The notes below the pieces were generated by a model. That model made no database searches. It had not been told where the DNA came from and saw nothing but the letters and a program-made list of their open reading frames with translations. This document shows, piece after piece, positions 24,015-33,011 of a stretch of 64,000 nucleotides of DNA; position 1 is the stretch's first letter; every line of letters begins with the position of its first letter. The DNA comes from Nocardia ignorata NBRC 108230 (lineage in GTDB: Bacteria; Actinomycetota; Actinomycetes; Mycobacteriales; Mycobacteriaceae), in NCBI RefSeq assembly GCF_001612905.1, contig NZ_BDBI01000030.1, forward strand, positions 124,001-188,000, read 5' to 3'. A program made the translations under genes and the position numbers.

Positions 24015-26177
24015 ATGGCTCCGCGTTCGTTGCTTCGCACCTGTCCGCTCTGTGAGGCCGTCTGCGGCCTGAGCATCACCCTCGACGACAACGACCGGGT
24101 GCTCTCGGTGCGCGGCGACCGCGACGATCCGTTCAGCAAGGGCTTCATCTGCCCGAAGGGCGCCGGTTTCGGCAAGCTCGACGACGACCCCGACCTGGTC
24201 ACCACTCCGCTCATCCGCGACGACGCCGACTTCCGCCCGGCGAGCTGGGACGAGGCGTTCGACCTGATCGCGCAACGTTTCGCAGCCGTCCACGCGGCAC
24301 ACGGCACCGGCGCCACCGCCGTCTACCTCGGCAATCCCACCGCCCACACGATCGCGGGCGCCCTCTACGCACCCGCGCTGGTCCGCGCGCTGAGCACCCG
24401 GCACGTGTACTCGGCGAGCACCGCCGATCAGATGCCCAAGCAGGTGGCCGCCGGGTTGATGTTCGGTGACCCGATGGTCGTGCCCGTTCCCGACCTCGAC
24501 CGCACCGACTACCTGCTGATGCTCGGCGCCAACCCGCTGGAATCGAACGGTTCGCTGTGCACGGCGCCCAACTTCCCCGGACGGTTGAAGGCGTTGCGGG
24601 CGCGCGGCGGCAAGCTCGTCGTTGTCGATCCGCGGGCGACGCGCACGGCGGAGCTGGCCGACGAACACCTCTTCATCCGACCCGGCACCGATGCGTATCT
24701 GCTCTTCGCGGTGGTGCACACGTTGTTCGCCGAAAACCTGGCCGACGTGAGCGTGGAGGTCGACGGCCTCGACGAACTACGCGCGGCCGCCGCGGATTTC
24801 ACCCCCGAGGTCGCGACGGAACGCACCGGCATTCCGGCCGAGACCATCCGCCGCATCGCCCGCGAACTCGCCGCCGCCCCGACGGCCGCCGTCTATGCCC
24901 GAATCGGCACGTGCACCACCGAATTCGGCACGCTCACACAGTGGCTTGTCGATGCGATCAATGTCCTCACCGGCAATCTCGACGCCCCCGGTGGCGCCAT
25001 GTTCGCCACCCCCGCGGCACTCGGCATCACCCGCACCAAGCCGTTCCGGCCGGGCCGCTGGACCAGCCGGGTGCGCGAATTGCCCGAAACCATGGGCGAA
25101 CTCCCCGTCGCCACCCTCGCCGACGAACTCGAAACCCCTGGTGAAGGTCAGATCCGCGCGCTGGTGACGGTGGCGGGCAACCCGGTGCTCTCCGCACCGA
25201 GCGGCGCGCGGCTCGACGTGGGACTGGCCGGGCTCGACTTCATGGTGAGCGTCGACCGGTACGTCAACGAGACCACCCGGCACGCGAATGTGATTCTGCC
25301 GCCGCCTCGTTCGATCCAGTCACCGCACTACGACTTCGCGCTGCTGCACTTCGCGGTGCGCAACTACGCGCGCTACTCGCGCCCCCTGGTGCCGCTCGAC
25401 GGCAGGCCGTCGGAATCGGCGGTGCTCGCCCGGCTCGCCGCGGCCGTGAGCGGACAGCCGCATCACAGCGACGAGGCCGTCGCGATGATCGACGAACTGG
25501 TCATCGCAGGCATGCTGCACAAGGCGGGCATGAGTGACCGGCGCGACGAGCTCGAGGGCGCCGACACCACCGAACAGCGCGTCGACCTGATGCTCAAACT
25601 CGGCCCGTACGGCGCGTGGAACGGCGGCGACCTCGGCCTGCGCACCCTCCTCGACAACCCGCACGGCATCGACCTCGGCCCGCTGGAGCCACGTCTGCCC
25701 GGAGTGCTGCTGACCGCAACGGGACGCGTCGACCTGGCACCGCAGCCGCTGCTCGCCGATGTGTCGCGTCTCCGGGAAGGGCTCGCGGCGAGTGCGCCGC
25801 CCATGGTGCTGATCGGGCGCAGGCAGCTGCGTTCCAACAACAGCTGGATGCACAACATCGAGGCACTCGTCGGCGGATCCAACCACTGCACCCTGCACAT
25901 CCACCCCGACGACGCCGACCGCCTCGGCATCGGCGAGGCGGCCGAGATCACCTCGGCCGCCGGCTCACTGACCGTGCAAGTGGAGCTGACGTCGGCGATC
26001 ATGCCCGGGGTGGTGAGCCTGCCGCACGGGTGGGGACACGCCGCGAGCACCACCCAGTCGGTGGCCCGCGCGCACGCAGGCGTGAATGCCAATGCGCTGA
26101 CCGACAATTCGATCGTCGACGCGATCACCGGAACCGCCGTCTTCAACGGTGTGCCGGTGACGGTCGGTCCGGCCTGA
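24015..26177 (+). CDS. molybdopterin-dependent oxidoreductase with N-terminal 4Fe-4S site
   Basis: A 720-residue member of the DMSO-reductase superfamily. The 4Fe-4S ligands are C10, C13, C17 and C46 (CPLCEAVC ... FICPKG). Domains for the bis-MGD cofactor follow, with STADQMPKQ in the region of the Mo ligand, LMLGANPLESNG, VVDPRATRTAELAD and a C-terminal beta-barrel (LHIHPDDADRLGIGEAAEI). No Tat signal is present, so it is cytosolic. It stands alone without electron-transfer subunits or cofactor genes, similar to orphan formate-dehydrogenase-like or thiol-oxidoreductase-like enzymes of actinobacteria. Substrate unknown. ATG 24015 is the first start after a terminator. Confidence 0.85.
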   Translation: MAPRSLLRTCPLCEAVCGLSITLDDNDRVLSVRGDRDDPFSKGFICPKGAGFGKLDDDPDLVTTPLIRDDADFRPASWDEAFDLIAQRFAAVHAAHGTGATAVYLGNPTAHTIAGALYAPALVRALSTRHVYSASTADQMPKQVAAGLMFGDPMVVPVPDLDRTDYLLMLGANPLESNGSLCTAPNFPGRLKALRARGGKLVVVDPRATRTAELADEHLFIRPGTDAYLLFAVVHTLFAENLADVSVEVDGLDELRAAAADFTPEVATERTGIPAETIRRIARELAAAPTAAVYARIGTCTTEFGTLTQWLVDAINVLTGNLDAPGGAMFATPAALGITRTKPFRPGRWTSRVRELPETMGELPVATLADELETPGEGQIRALVTVAGNPVLSAPSGARLDVGLAGLDFMVSVDRYVNETTRHANVILPPPRSIQSPHYDFALLHFAVRNYARYSRPLVPLDGRPSESAVLARLAAAVSGQPHHSDEAVAMIDELVIAGMLHKAGMSDRRDELEGADTTEQRVDLMLKLGPYGAWNGGDLGLRTLLDNPHGIDLGPLEPRLPGVLLTATGRVDLAPQPLLADVSRLREGLAASAPPMVLIGRRQLRSNNSWMHNIEALVGGSNHCTLHIHPDDADRLGIGEAAEITSAAGSLTVQVELTSAIMPGVVSLPHGWGHAASTTQSVARAHAGVNANALTDNSIVDAITGTAVFNGVPVTVGPA

Positions 26178-26316
26178 TCGGTCGTCGTCCAGGAAACCCG
26201 AAGCAAACCGCCCGTTACGGTCCTTCGCAATACTGGACTCGCCACGCCGCGCGCCGAACTCCCCTAGACTCCAATGAGATTGTGGTCACAGCACTTCGGC
26301 AGCAGAGGGGCCCCCG

Positions 26317-26940
26317 ATGCCTGGAACACAGGTCGGCAGCGACGGAGAGCACGAACTTCAGGAAACGTTGGGCACCACCGAACGCGCCGAACGGTTCTAC
26401 GACGACCAGGTCATCGACTATCTGAACCCGATGATGATGGAATTCGTCACCCGGATGGACATGGCGTTCATCTCCACCGCCGACGCGCACGGCGAATGCG
26501 ACGCCAGCTTCCGTGCAGGCACCCCCGGTTTCCTGCACGTGATCGACGATCGCACGATTGCGTACCCCGAATACCGTGGTAACGGGGTGATGGCCAGCCT
26601 CGGCAATATCCTCGAGAACCCGCACGTCGGGATCCTGATGATCGACTTCGTCCGCGACCTCATCGGCCTGCACGTGAACGGGAAGGCCCGCATGGTCGCC
26701 GACAGCGAGCTACGCGAGGCCGTCAGCGATCTGCCACCCGCGGAACGGGGCAAAGCCGCGCAGGTGTGGGTGGTCGTCGACGTGGAAGAGGCATACATCC
26801 ACTGCCGCAAGCACATTCCGCAGATGATTCCCGTCTCCCGCGACCGCCGCGAATGGGGTACCGACAACGTCCGCGCCAAGGGCGGCGACTACTTCGGCGT
26901 GAAGGCGGGCCGCCAGCACGCCGAAGTCAAAGCCGGCTGA
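26317..26940 (+). CDS. pyridoxamine 5'-phosphate oxidase-fold flavoprotein
   Basis: A 207-residue protein with the split-barrel FMN-binding fold: FYDDQVIDYLNPMMMEFV, FISTADAHGECDASFRAG (flavin contact), IAYPEYRGNGVMASLGNILENP and VGILMIDF. This subfamily, often annotated pyridoxamine oxidase-like, reduces various substrates with FMN or F420; the native one here is unknown. The ATG at 26317 follows an AGAGGGG sequence. It is convergent with the GtrA gene (1-base gap), so both share the transcript end. Confidence 0.8.
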   Translation: MPGTQVGSDGEHELQETLGTTERAERFYDDQVIDYLNPMMMEFVTRMDMAFISTADAHGECDASFRAGTPGFLHVIDDRTIAYPEYRGNGVMASLGNILENPHVGILMIDFVRDLIGLHVNGKARMVADSELREAVSDLPPAERGKAAQVWVVVDVEEAYIHCRKHIPQMIPVSRDRREWGTDNVRAKGGDYFGVKAGRQHAEVKAG

Positions 26941-26941
26941 C

Positions 26942-27397
26942 CTACTTGATCTTGAAGATCACCACACGCTGCACGACGAAGTTGATCACCGTCGCCGTGC
27001 CCTGCGCCACGACGAACGCCACCGCCTGACGCCACCACTGGTCGGGCAGCGCGAACGCGAACGCGGCATACATCCCGAGCTGCACGGCGAACGTCACCGC
27101 GTACAGCGCGACGACCGCCACGAACCGCTTGCGGCTCGGCTCGGCCTGGAACGTCCAGCGACGATTGATCAGGTAGGCCGTCGTCGTCCCGGCGATGAAG
27201 CTGATCGCCTTGGCGAGCACCTCCGGCACCCCGAGCACGTTCGACAGCAGCAGCAGCAAGCCGAAGTCGACGATCGCCGAGAAACCGCCCGTGAGGGTGA
27301 ACCGGACAATCTGAGTCTTCAGATCGACATCGGTACCCCCCGGCTCGTCGACCAGGGGAATTTCGGGGGGCAGGGGCAGATGCGGCTGTGCTTGCAC
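26942..27397 (-). CDS. GtrA-family protein, Rv3789-like
   Basis: A 151-residue membrane protein with four helices (TLTGGFSAIVDFGLLLLLSN, KAISFIAGTTTAYLINRRWTF, VALYAVTFAVQLGMY, VAFVVAQGTATVINFVVQR). Position next to dprE1 identifies it with M. tuberculosis Rv3789, which has been proposed to help present decaprenyl-phosphoryl-arabinose or to act as a scaffold for AftA. Here it is divergent from dprE1 rather than co-directional. The GTG at 27397 is the only reasonable start and has no clear ribosome-binding site. Confidence 0.85.
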   Translation of the reverse strand: MQAQPHLPLPPEIPLVDEPGGTDVDLKTQIVRFTLTGGFSAIVDFGLLLLLSNVLGVPEVLAKAISFIAGTTTAYLINRRWTFQAEPSRKRFVAVVALYAVTFAVQLGMYAAFAFALPDQWWRQAVAFVVAQGTATVINFVVQRVVIFKIK

Positions 27398-27454
27398 GTG
27401 AGGAAGGGTACGAGACCGGTCACAGGTTGTGCCATGCCTGTAGCCTCTAAGCCG

Positions 27455-28882
27455 ATGTCTGAGAACATTTCGACCACCAACGACGGGCCGTTTACGCTTC
27501 CTACGCGTACGCGCAAGCTCACCGGTTGGGGTCGCACCGCACCCACCTCCGCCGAAGTGCTCTCGACCGGCGATCCCGAGCTGATCGCCGAGGCCGTGCG
27601 CATGGTCGCCGAGGACAACGACAGCAAGCCGGCGCATCTGCGACGCGGCGTGATCGCCCGTGGCCTCGGCCGCTCCTACGGCGACCACGCCCAGAACGCG
27701 GGCGGCCTCGTCATCGACATGCCCGCGCTCAACCGCATCCACCGCATCGACCGCGACACCCGCCTGGTCGACGTGGACGGCGGCGTGAGCCTGGACCAGC
27801 TGATGAAGGCCGCGCTCCCGTTCGGGCTGTGGGTTCCCGTGCTACCCGGCACCCGCCAGGTGACCATCGGCGGCGCCATCGCCTCCGATATCCACGGCAA
27901 GAACCACCACAGCGAGGGCAGCTTCGGCAACCACGTCCGCTCGATCGACCTGCTCGTCGCGGACGGTTCGGTGCGCACGGTGTCACCCGACAACGACGCC
28001 GAGCTGTTCTGGGCGACGGTCGGCGGCAACGGGCTCACCGGCATCATCCTGCGCGCGACCATCGAGATGGCGCCGACGGAGACGGCCTACTTCCTCAACG
28101 ACGGTGTGAAGACCGCGACCCTCGACGAGACGGTCGCCGCGCACAGCGACGGCAGCGAGGCGAACTACACCTACTCGAGCGCCTGGTTCGACGTGATCAG
28201 CCCGCTGCCCAAGCTGGGCCGCGCCACCATCACCCGTGGTCGCCTCGCCAAGCTCGACGAACTGCCCGAGCGGTTGCAGAAGAAGCCACTGAAGTTCGAC
28301 GCGCCGCACCTGATGACCGTGCCGGACATCTTCCCGAACTTCACCATGAACAAGCTGACGCTGTCGGCCATCGGTGAGGCGTACTACGCGATGGGCGGGA
28401 ACTACACCGGCAAGGTGCAGAACCTGACGCAGTTCTACCACCCGCTCGACATGATCTCGGAGTGGAACCGTGGCTACGGTTCCAACGGGTTCCTGCAGTA
28501 CCAGTTCGTGGTGCCGACCGAGGCGGTCGAGGAGTTCAAGCGGATCATCATCGACATCCAGGCCTCGGGCCACTACTCGGCGCTGAATGTGTTCAAGCTG
28601 TTCGGCCCCGGTAACGACGCGCCGCTGAGCTTCCCGATGCCGGGCTGGAACATCTGCGTGGACTTCCCGATCAAGCCGGGCCTCAACGAGCTGGTCACCG
28701 AGCTCGACCGCCGCGTGATGGAATTCGGCGGCCGTCTCTACACCGCGAAGGACTCGCGCACCAGCGCCGAGACCTTCCACAAGATGTACCCCCGGATCGA
28801 CGAGTGGATCAAGGTCCGCCGCAGCGTCGACCCGAACGGCGTGTTCATGTCCGATATGGCCAGGAGGCTGGAGCTCCAGTGA
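27455..28882 (+). CDS. dprE1: decaprenylphosphoryl-beta-D-ribose 2'-oxidase DprE1
   Basis: A 475-residue FAD enzyme of the VAO family. The FAD-binding part includes RGLGRSYGDHAQNAGG, PGTRQVTIGGAIASDIHGKNHH and GNHVRSIDLL. The C-terminal substrate domain contains PGWNICVDFPIKPG with C401, equivalent to the benzothiazinone-reactive C387 of M. tuberculosis. It oxidises DPR to the 2'-keto intermediate with DprE2 in the periplasm, the only source of arabinan donor DPA. The ATG at 27455 gives the best match to homologues; another in-frame ATG lies at 27434, and neither has a strong RBS, so leaderless translation is possible. It overlaps dprE2 by 4 bases. Confidence 0.95.
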   Translation: MSENISTTNDGPFTLPTRTRKLTGWGRTAPTSAEVLSTGDPELIAEAVRMVAEDNDSKPAHLRRGVIARGLGRSYGDHAQNAGGLVIDMPALNRIHRIDRDTRLVDVDGGVSLDQLMKAALPFGLWVPVLPGTRQVTIGGAIASDIHGKNHHSEGSFGNHVRSIDLLVADGSVRTVSPDNDAELFWATVGGNGLTGIILRATIEMAPTETAYFLNDGVKTATLDETVAAHSDGSEANYTYSSAWFDVISPLPKLGRATITRGRLAKLDELPERLQKKPLKFDAPHLMTVPDIFPNFTMNKLTLSAIGEAYYAMGGNYTGKVQNLTQFYHPLDMISEWNRGYGSNGFLQYQFVVPTEAVEEFKRIIIDIQASGHYSALNVFKLFGPGNDAPLSFPMPGWNICVDFPIKPGLNELVTELDRRVMEFGGRLYTAKDSRTSAETFHKMYPRIDEWIKVRRSVDPNGVFMSDMARRLELQ

Positions 28883-29658
28883 TCAACGCAGTTGGCAACC
28901 CGCAGACCATCCTGCTCTTCGGCGGCACCTCCGAGATCGGTCTCGCGATCTGCGCGGAGTACCTGCGCAAGAGCCCCGCGCGGATCATCCTGGGGAACCT
29001 GCCCGGCGACCCGCTGCTCGACGACGCCGTCGCCGAGCTGAAGGGGGCCGGTGCCACGGCCGTCGAGGTCATCGACTTCGACGCGCTCGACACCGACTCG
29101 CACCCGAAGGTCGTCGACGCCGCGTTCGCCGGTGGTGACGTGGATGTCGCGATCGTGGCGTTCGGTGTGCTCGGCGATGCCGAGCAGCTGTGGCAGGACC
29201 AGCGCAAGGCGGTCATGACCGTCGGCATCAACTACACCGCCGGTGTGTCGGTGGGTGTGCTGGTCGGCGACAAGTTCAAGGCGCAGGGTCACGGCCGGTT
29301 CATCGTGATGTCGTCGGTGGCGGGTGAGCGGGTGCGTCGCTCGAACTTCGTGTACGGCTCGACCAAGGCCGGCCTCGACGGCTTCTACCTGGGTCTCGGC
29401 GAAGCGCTTCGCCCCTACGGTCCGCGCGTCACCGTCGTGCGGCCGATGCAGGTGCGTACCTCAGCGACCAAGGCCCACTGGGAAGCGACCGGTTCCAAGG
29501 AAGCGCCGCTCACGGTCAACCCGGAAGACGTCGCCCGCCAGGCCGTCGCCGCCTCGGAGAAGGGCACCGAGATCGTGTGGACCCCCAACGAGGCCCGCTT
29601 CGTGATGTCGGCCCTGCGCCACGTGCCGCGCCCGATCTTCCGCAAGCTTCCCATCTGA
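28879..29658 (+). CDS. dprE2: decaprenylphospho-2-keto-erythro-pentose reductase DprE2
   Basis: A 259-residue short-chain dehydrogenase. The cofactor motif is LLFGGTSEIGLAI, followed by IVAFGVLGD and the catalytic S-Y-K set (MSSVAGERVRR, YGSTKAGLDG). It reduces the DprE1 product with NADH to decaprenylphosphoryl-arabinose. The GTG start at 28879 overlaps the dprE1 stop (GTGA), indicating coupled translation of the complex. The operon ends at a strong terminator before aftA, which therefore needs its own promoter. Confidence 0.94.
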   Translation: MINAVGNPQTILLFGGTSEIGLAICAEYLRKSPARIILGNLPGDPLLDDAVAELKGAGATAVEVIDFDALDTDSHPKVVDAAFAGGDVDVAIVAFGVLGDAEQLWQDQRKAVMTVGINYTAGVSVGVLVGDKFKAQGHGRFIVMSSVAGERVRRSNFVYGSTKAGLDGFYLGLGEALRPYGPRVTVVRPMQVRTSATKAHWEATGSKEAPLTVNPEDVARQAVAASEKGTEIVWTPNEARFVMSALRHVPRPIFRKLPI

Positions 29659-29673
29659 TCGGGAGCCATCGCG

Positions 29674-29712
29674 ACTGCCGCACCGCCATTCCGGCGGTGC
29701 GGCAGTTTCTTT
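29674..29712 (+). terminator. strong intrinsic terminator after dprE2
   Basis: Perfect 14-bp stem (arms 29674-29687 and 29693-29706, 5-base loop ATTCC) followed by TTCTTTG. Confidence 0.9.
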
Positions 29713-29807
29713 GTGCCGGGGGCATCGGCGCGAGCCGACGGAGCCCGAGCCCTCCACTAGGCTGACCCGGACCGTCGAGCAGAGTGGACCCGGAGGAATG
29801 CGCGCCG

Positions 29808-31778
29808 ATGACTACCGATGACAACGTGCGGGCGGGGCGCGCGACAGCGACCGGTCTCGCCGAAGGTGCCGCGGCGGCGCTCGTCGCGCTGGTCGTGGCG
29901 GTGGTCGGCTTGTTCGCGTTCTCGGCGGTGCAGTGGCCTGCGTTCAACTCCTCCAACGTGACTCGGGCGCTGACCACAGTCGGGCAGGTCGTCTCGGTGG
30001 GGCTGCTGGTGGTATCGGTGTTGCTGATCCGGCTGCGGAAATGGCCCGTGGTCGCGAAACTCGCGTCCTGGGTGGGCATTTCGGGATTCGTCACGGTGAC
30101 GCTCGGGATGCCGTTGGCGGCGACGAAGCTGTACCTGTTCGGTGTTTCGGTCGACCAGGAATTCCGCACCGAGTATCTGACGCGGCTCACCGACAGTGCG
30201 GCACTGCGGGACATGACCTACGTGGATCTGCCACCGTTCTATCCGGCCGGATGGTTCTGGATCGGTGGGCGGGTCGCGAACCTGCTCGGCATGGACGGCT
30301 GGGAGGCGTTCAAGCCGTACTCGATCGGCATGCTCGCCGTGGCCGCCACGGTGGCGCTCGTGCTGTGGGCGCAGCTGGTGCGCGCCGACACGGCCGTGGG
30401 CGCCGCGGCCGCGGTGACCGCGATGACCTTGGCCTATGCCTCGCCGGAGGCGTACGGGGCCGTGCTGGTCGTGTTCATTCCGCCGGTGCTCGTGCTGGCG
30501 TGGGGTGCGCTGCACCGCCGCTCGGGTGGGTGGGGCGCGGTGCTCGGGACCGGGCTGTTCCTCGGGGTCGCGGCGTGTTTCTACACGCTGTACCTGGCGA
30601 TCGCGGCGTTCACCGTTGTGCTGATGGCGGTGATCGCCGCCGCGTGCGCGCTGTACGCACGGCGGGCGAGCGGGCGGGCGATCGGTAAGCGCGATGCGGC
30701 CGTCACCACCGAGCCGGCGTGGCGGGTGGTTGTCGTGCCGTTCACGCGGCTGGCGGCGATCGGCGTGCTCGCGATCGCGGTGGCGCTGGTGGTGTGGACG
30801 CCGTATCTGCTGAAGATGCTGTCGGGTGCGAAGTTGCCCTCCGGCAACGCTTTCCACTATCTGCCCGAGTCGGGTGCGCAGCTGGCGTTCCCGATGCTCG
30901 AGTTCTCCCTGCGTGGGGCGCTGTGCCTGCTCGGGTCGCTGTGGCTGGTCGTGCGGGCGGGATCGTCGCGGCGGGCGCAGGCGCTCGGCATCGGTGTGGT
31001 GGCGATCTACCTGTGGACATCGCTGTCGATGGCGGCGACGGCAGTGGGCACCACCCTGTTGTCGTTCCGGCTGGAACCGGTGCTGCTCGCCGTGCTCGCC
31101 GCCGCAGGCGTTTTCGGCTTCGTCGAGGGCGGCCGCGCGGTGTATCAGGCGCTGAACGAACCCGCGCCGGTGCGTACCGCGGCCGCCGCGCTCGCGGTGC
31201 TCGGCGCGATGGCCTTCGTCCAGACGATCCCCACCGTTCTGGTCCACGAGATCGACACCGCCTACACCGACACGGTGCCCACCGAAACACCCGACGCCTA
31301 CGGCACTTTCGGTGAACGCGGCGACAAGCGCCGTCCCTCCGCCGTGGCCTACTACCACGCCGTCGACGAGGCTCTAGTGGCGCAAACCGGCCGTCCCCGT
31401 GACGAATCCGTCGTCCTCACGGCCGACACCAGCTTCCTGTCCTTCTACCCCTACTTCGGTTTCCAGGCCCTCACCTCGCACTACGCGAACCCCCTCGCCG
31501 ACTTCAAGGCCCGCGCCGACACCATCGCCGCCTGGAGCAGACTCGACTCCCCCCAGGCCCTCCTCGACGCCATGTCGGCCGCCCCCTGGCGCGCCCCCGA
31601 CGCCTTCCTCTTCCGCCGCGACGGCGACAACTACACCCTCCGCCTCGCCGAAGACGTCTACCCCAACGACCCCAACGTCAAGCGCTACACCGTCACCTTC
31701 CCCCGCCCACTCTTCGCCTCCCCAGCCTTCACCACCACCGACATCGGCCCCTTCACCCTCATCACCGTCAACCGCTGA
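29808..31778 (+). CDS. aftA: galactan 5-O-arabinofuranosyltransferase AftA (GT85)
   Basis: A 656-residue GT-C membrane enzyme. About ten or more helices are followed by a C-terminal extracytoplasmic domain (about 460-656, with YYHAVDEAL, FLSFYPYFGFQALTSHYANP). The first large loop has FGVSVDQEFRTEYLTRLTD and YVDLPPFYPAGWFW, where the GT-C acidic pair is expected. It adds the priming arabinofuranose residues to galactan using DPA (Rv3792). The ATG at 29808 follows GGAGGA; the first ATG after that RBS (29797) is out of frame. The last 350 bases use C-ending codons almost exclusively. It is convergent with a PIN gene one base away. Confidence 0.92.
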   Translation: MTTDDNVRAGRATATGLAEGAAAALVALVVAVVGLFAFSAVQWPAFNSSNVTRALTTVGQVVSVGLLVVSVLLIRLRKWPVVAKLASWVGISGFVTVTLGMPLAATKLYLFGVSVDQEFRTEYLTRLTDSAALRDMTYVDLPPFYPAGWFWIGGRVANLLGMDGWEAFKPYSIGMLAVAATVALVLWAQLVRADTAVGAAAAVTAMTLAYASPEAYGAVLVVFIPPVLVLAWGALHRRSGGWGAVLGTGLFLGVAACFYTLYLAIAAFTVVLMAVIAAACALYARRASGRAIGKRDAAVTTEPAWRVVVVPFTRLAAIGVLAIAVALVVWTPYLLKMLSGAKLPSGNAFHYLPESGAQLAFPMLEFSLRGALCLLGSLWLVVRAGSSRRAQALGIGVVAIYLWTSLSMAATAVGTTLLSFRLEPVLLAVLAAAGVFGFVEGGRAVYQALNEPAPVRTAAAALAVLGAMAFVQTIPTVLVHEIDTAYTDTVPTETPDAYGTFGERGDKRRPSAVAYYHAVDEALVAQTGRPRDESVVLTADTSFLSFYPYFGFQALTSHYANPLADFKARADTIAAWSRLDSPQALLDAMSAAPWRAPDAFLFRRDGDNYTLRLAEDVYPNDPNVKRYTVTFPRPLFASPAFTTTDIGPFTLITVNR

Positions 31779-31779
31779 A

Positions 31780-32133
31780 TCAAGGCTCGATACGGCGCAC
31801 GGTGCCGACCTTGCCGATCCCTTTGTCGAACGACGCGATCACCGAATCGGAGTCGGCTTCGGCGAGCGCGACGCGGTAGGCATCGGCGAATGAAAGCCGT
31901 TGGTGCTCATACACATCGACCGTCCGGATGAGGACGGCCGGATCGTCGGTCTGGATATTGCGGGAGCCGATCACGGCACGGGCCAGTGCCGCGACCTCGG
32001 GCCTGGGCACCCGGTACACGCACTGCAGGACGTACACGGTTTCCGCGAGGATGAGATCCGGAAGGTAGAACTCGTCGGTCCCCGCGAGCAGGGTTGTGGC
32101 TCGCCGGCCCATCTCGGGAGGGTCCTGCCGCAA
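31780..32133 (-). pseudogene. PIN-domain (VapC-like) protein, apparently N-terminally truncated
   Basis: A 117-residue frame from a TTG start with the central and C-terminal parts of a PIN nuclease: FYLPDLILAETVYVL (conserved Glu), LSFADAYRVALAEA (Asp) and SVIASFDKGIGKV (Asp). A full VapC begins about 15 residues earlier with a first catalytic Asp in a VLDTN-type strand; this frame starts at LRQDPPEMG, inside helix 1, and lacks it. No VapB-like antitoxin frame precedes it. It is most likely a decayed toxin gene, unless an unrecognised start or frameshift near 32133-32160 restores the N terminus. Confidence 0.6.
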
Positions 32134-32283
32134 TCGAGTTTCACCAACCCTGTCTTCCGGGCGGGGAGGCGCACTACACTTGGCGGTGCGGAACGGTCGT
32201 CGTCGGTGGGGGTCGGCGGATGGCGAAGGTTATCGATCCTGCACGTTGTGGGTCCGGGTGGCCCGTTACCGGAGGAGGACTTC

Positions 32284-32820
32284 ATGTCCGATCCGTTGCA
32301 CACCAGGGTGTGCCTCACCGGAATGAACTGCGCCTGTCCGAGTATCAGTGTGTTCGTGGTGCCCGAGCCGCTGGTTCGGGGTGGGCAGATGCTGCATCTG
32401 CTGGAACAGGCGCCGGTGGCCGAACGGGGGCCCGAGCCCGATCCCGAACTGATCGACCTCATCGAGGCGGTGCGCACGCCGTTGAATCTGCCCGGGCTCG
32501 CCCGGGTGCAACGGGTGGCGTTCACCGGCCCACGGCACGATCCCACCGCGGCGCGCACGGTGCTGCACGACCATCTGATCGAGGAACCGGCGCCGATCGG
32601 GCTCGATGTGGACGATCCGGCGGAGCTCACCCGGCTCTCGATGCTGCCCGAACACCGGATCGCAGCCCGGCGCATCGACGACTTCCAGGCGCACTCGGTG
32701 CGTCAGGCGATGGCGGCGGTGTACCAGTTTTTCGGCGTGGACCAGCGGGTACCCCTCGTTTACCACGGTTTCGCCGACCCCGGCGACGGCTGGTTCGCCC
32801 TGCGCGCATCGGCAGCCTGA
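32284..32820 (+). CDS. conserved hypothetical protein
   Basis: A 178-residue soluble protein starting at ATG 32284 after an excellent GGAGGAGGA. The N terminus MSDPLHTRVCLTGMNCAC has three cysteines; the rest is acidic and probably alpha/beta (PELIDLIEAVRTPLNLPG, HDPTAARTVLHDHL, LSMLPEHRIAARRI). No family is recognised. It lies between the PIN remnant and a YezG-like gene in a small block separating aftA from the first emb gene, so it may belong to a small mobile or toxin-immunity insertion; that is inference from position. Confidence 0.6.
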   Translation: MSDPLHTRVCLTGMNCACPSISVFVVPEPLVRGGQMLHLLEQAPVAERGPEPDPELIDLIEAVRTPLNLPGLARVQRVAFTGPRHDPTAARTVLHDHLIEEPAPIGLDVDDPAELTRLSMLPEHRIAARRIDDFQAHSVRQAMAAVYQFFGVDQRVPLVYHGFADPGDGWFALRASAA

Positions 32821-33011
32821 CCGGACATGTGTCCATAGACACCCGGTAGCTACTGGTGTGCGGAGCACCGATAGACAACAATATGTGCGGTTGCAGCGAA
32901 CAAACCGCACAGTCCGTCGGACGGGGCGAGTACGCTGCGAAATGTTGACAAGTTCGGCCGACCGAAATCAGTTTTGGTAGCGCTGATCGGTACGGATGCA
33001 GAGGTATAGCT

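Noticed and set aside
23237..24316. 5' extension of the DUF4282 frame to give a 561-residue protein
   Set aside because: The extra part is antisense to the Prim-Pol-like gene and molybdoenzyme start and is low complexity; the ATG at 23236 gives a proper DUF4282-sized protein.
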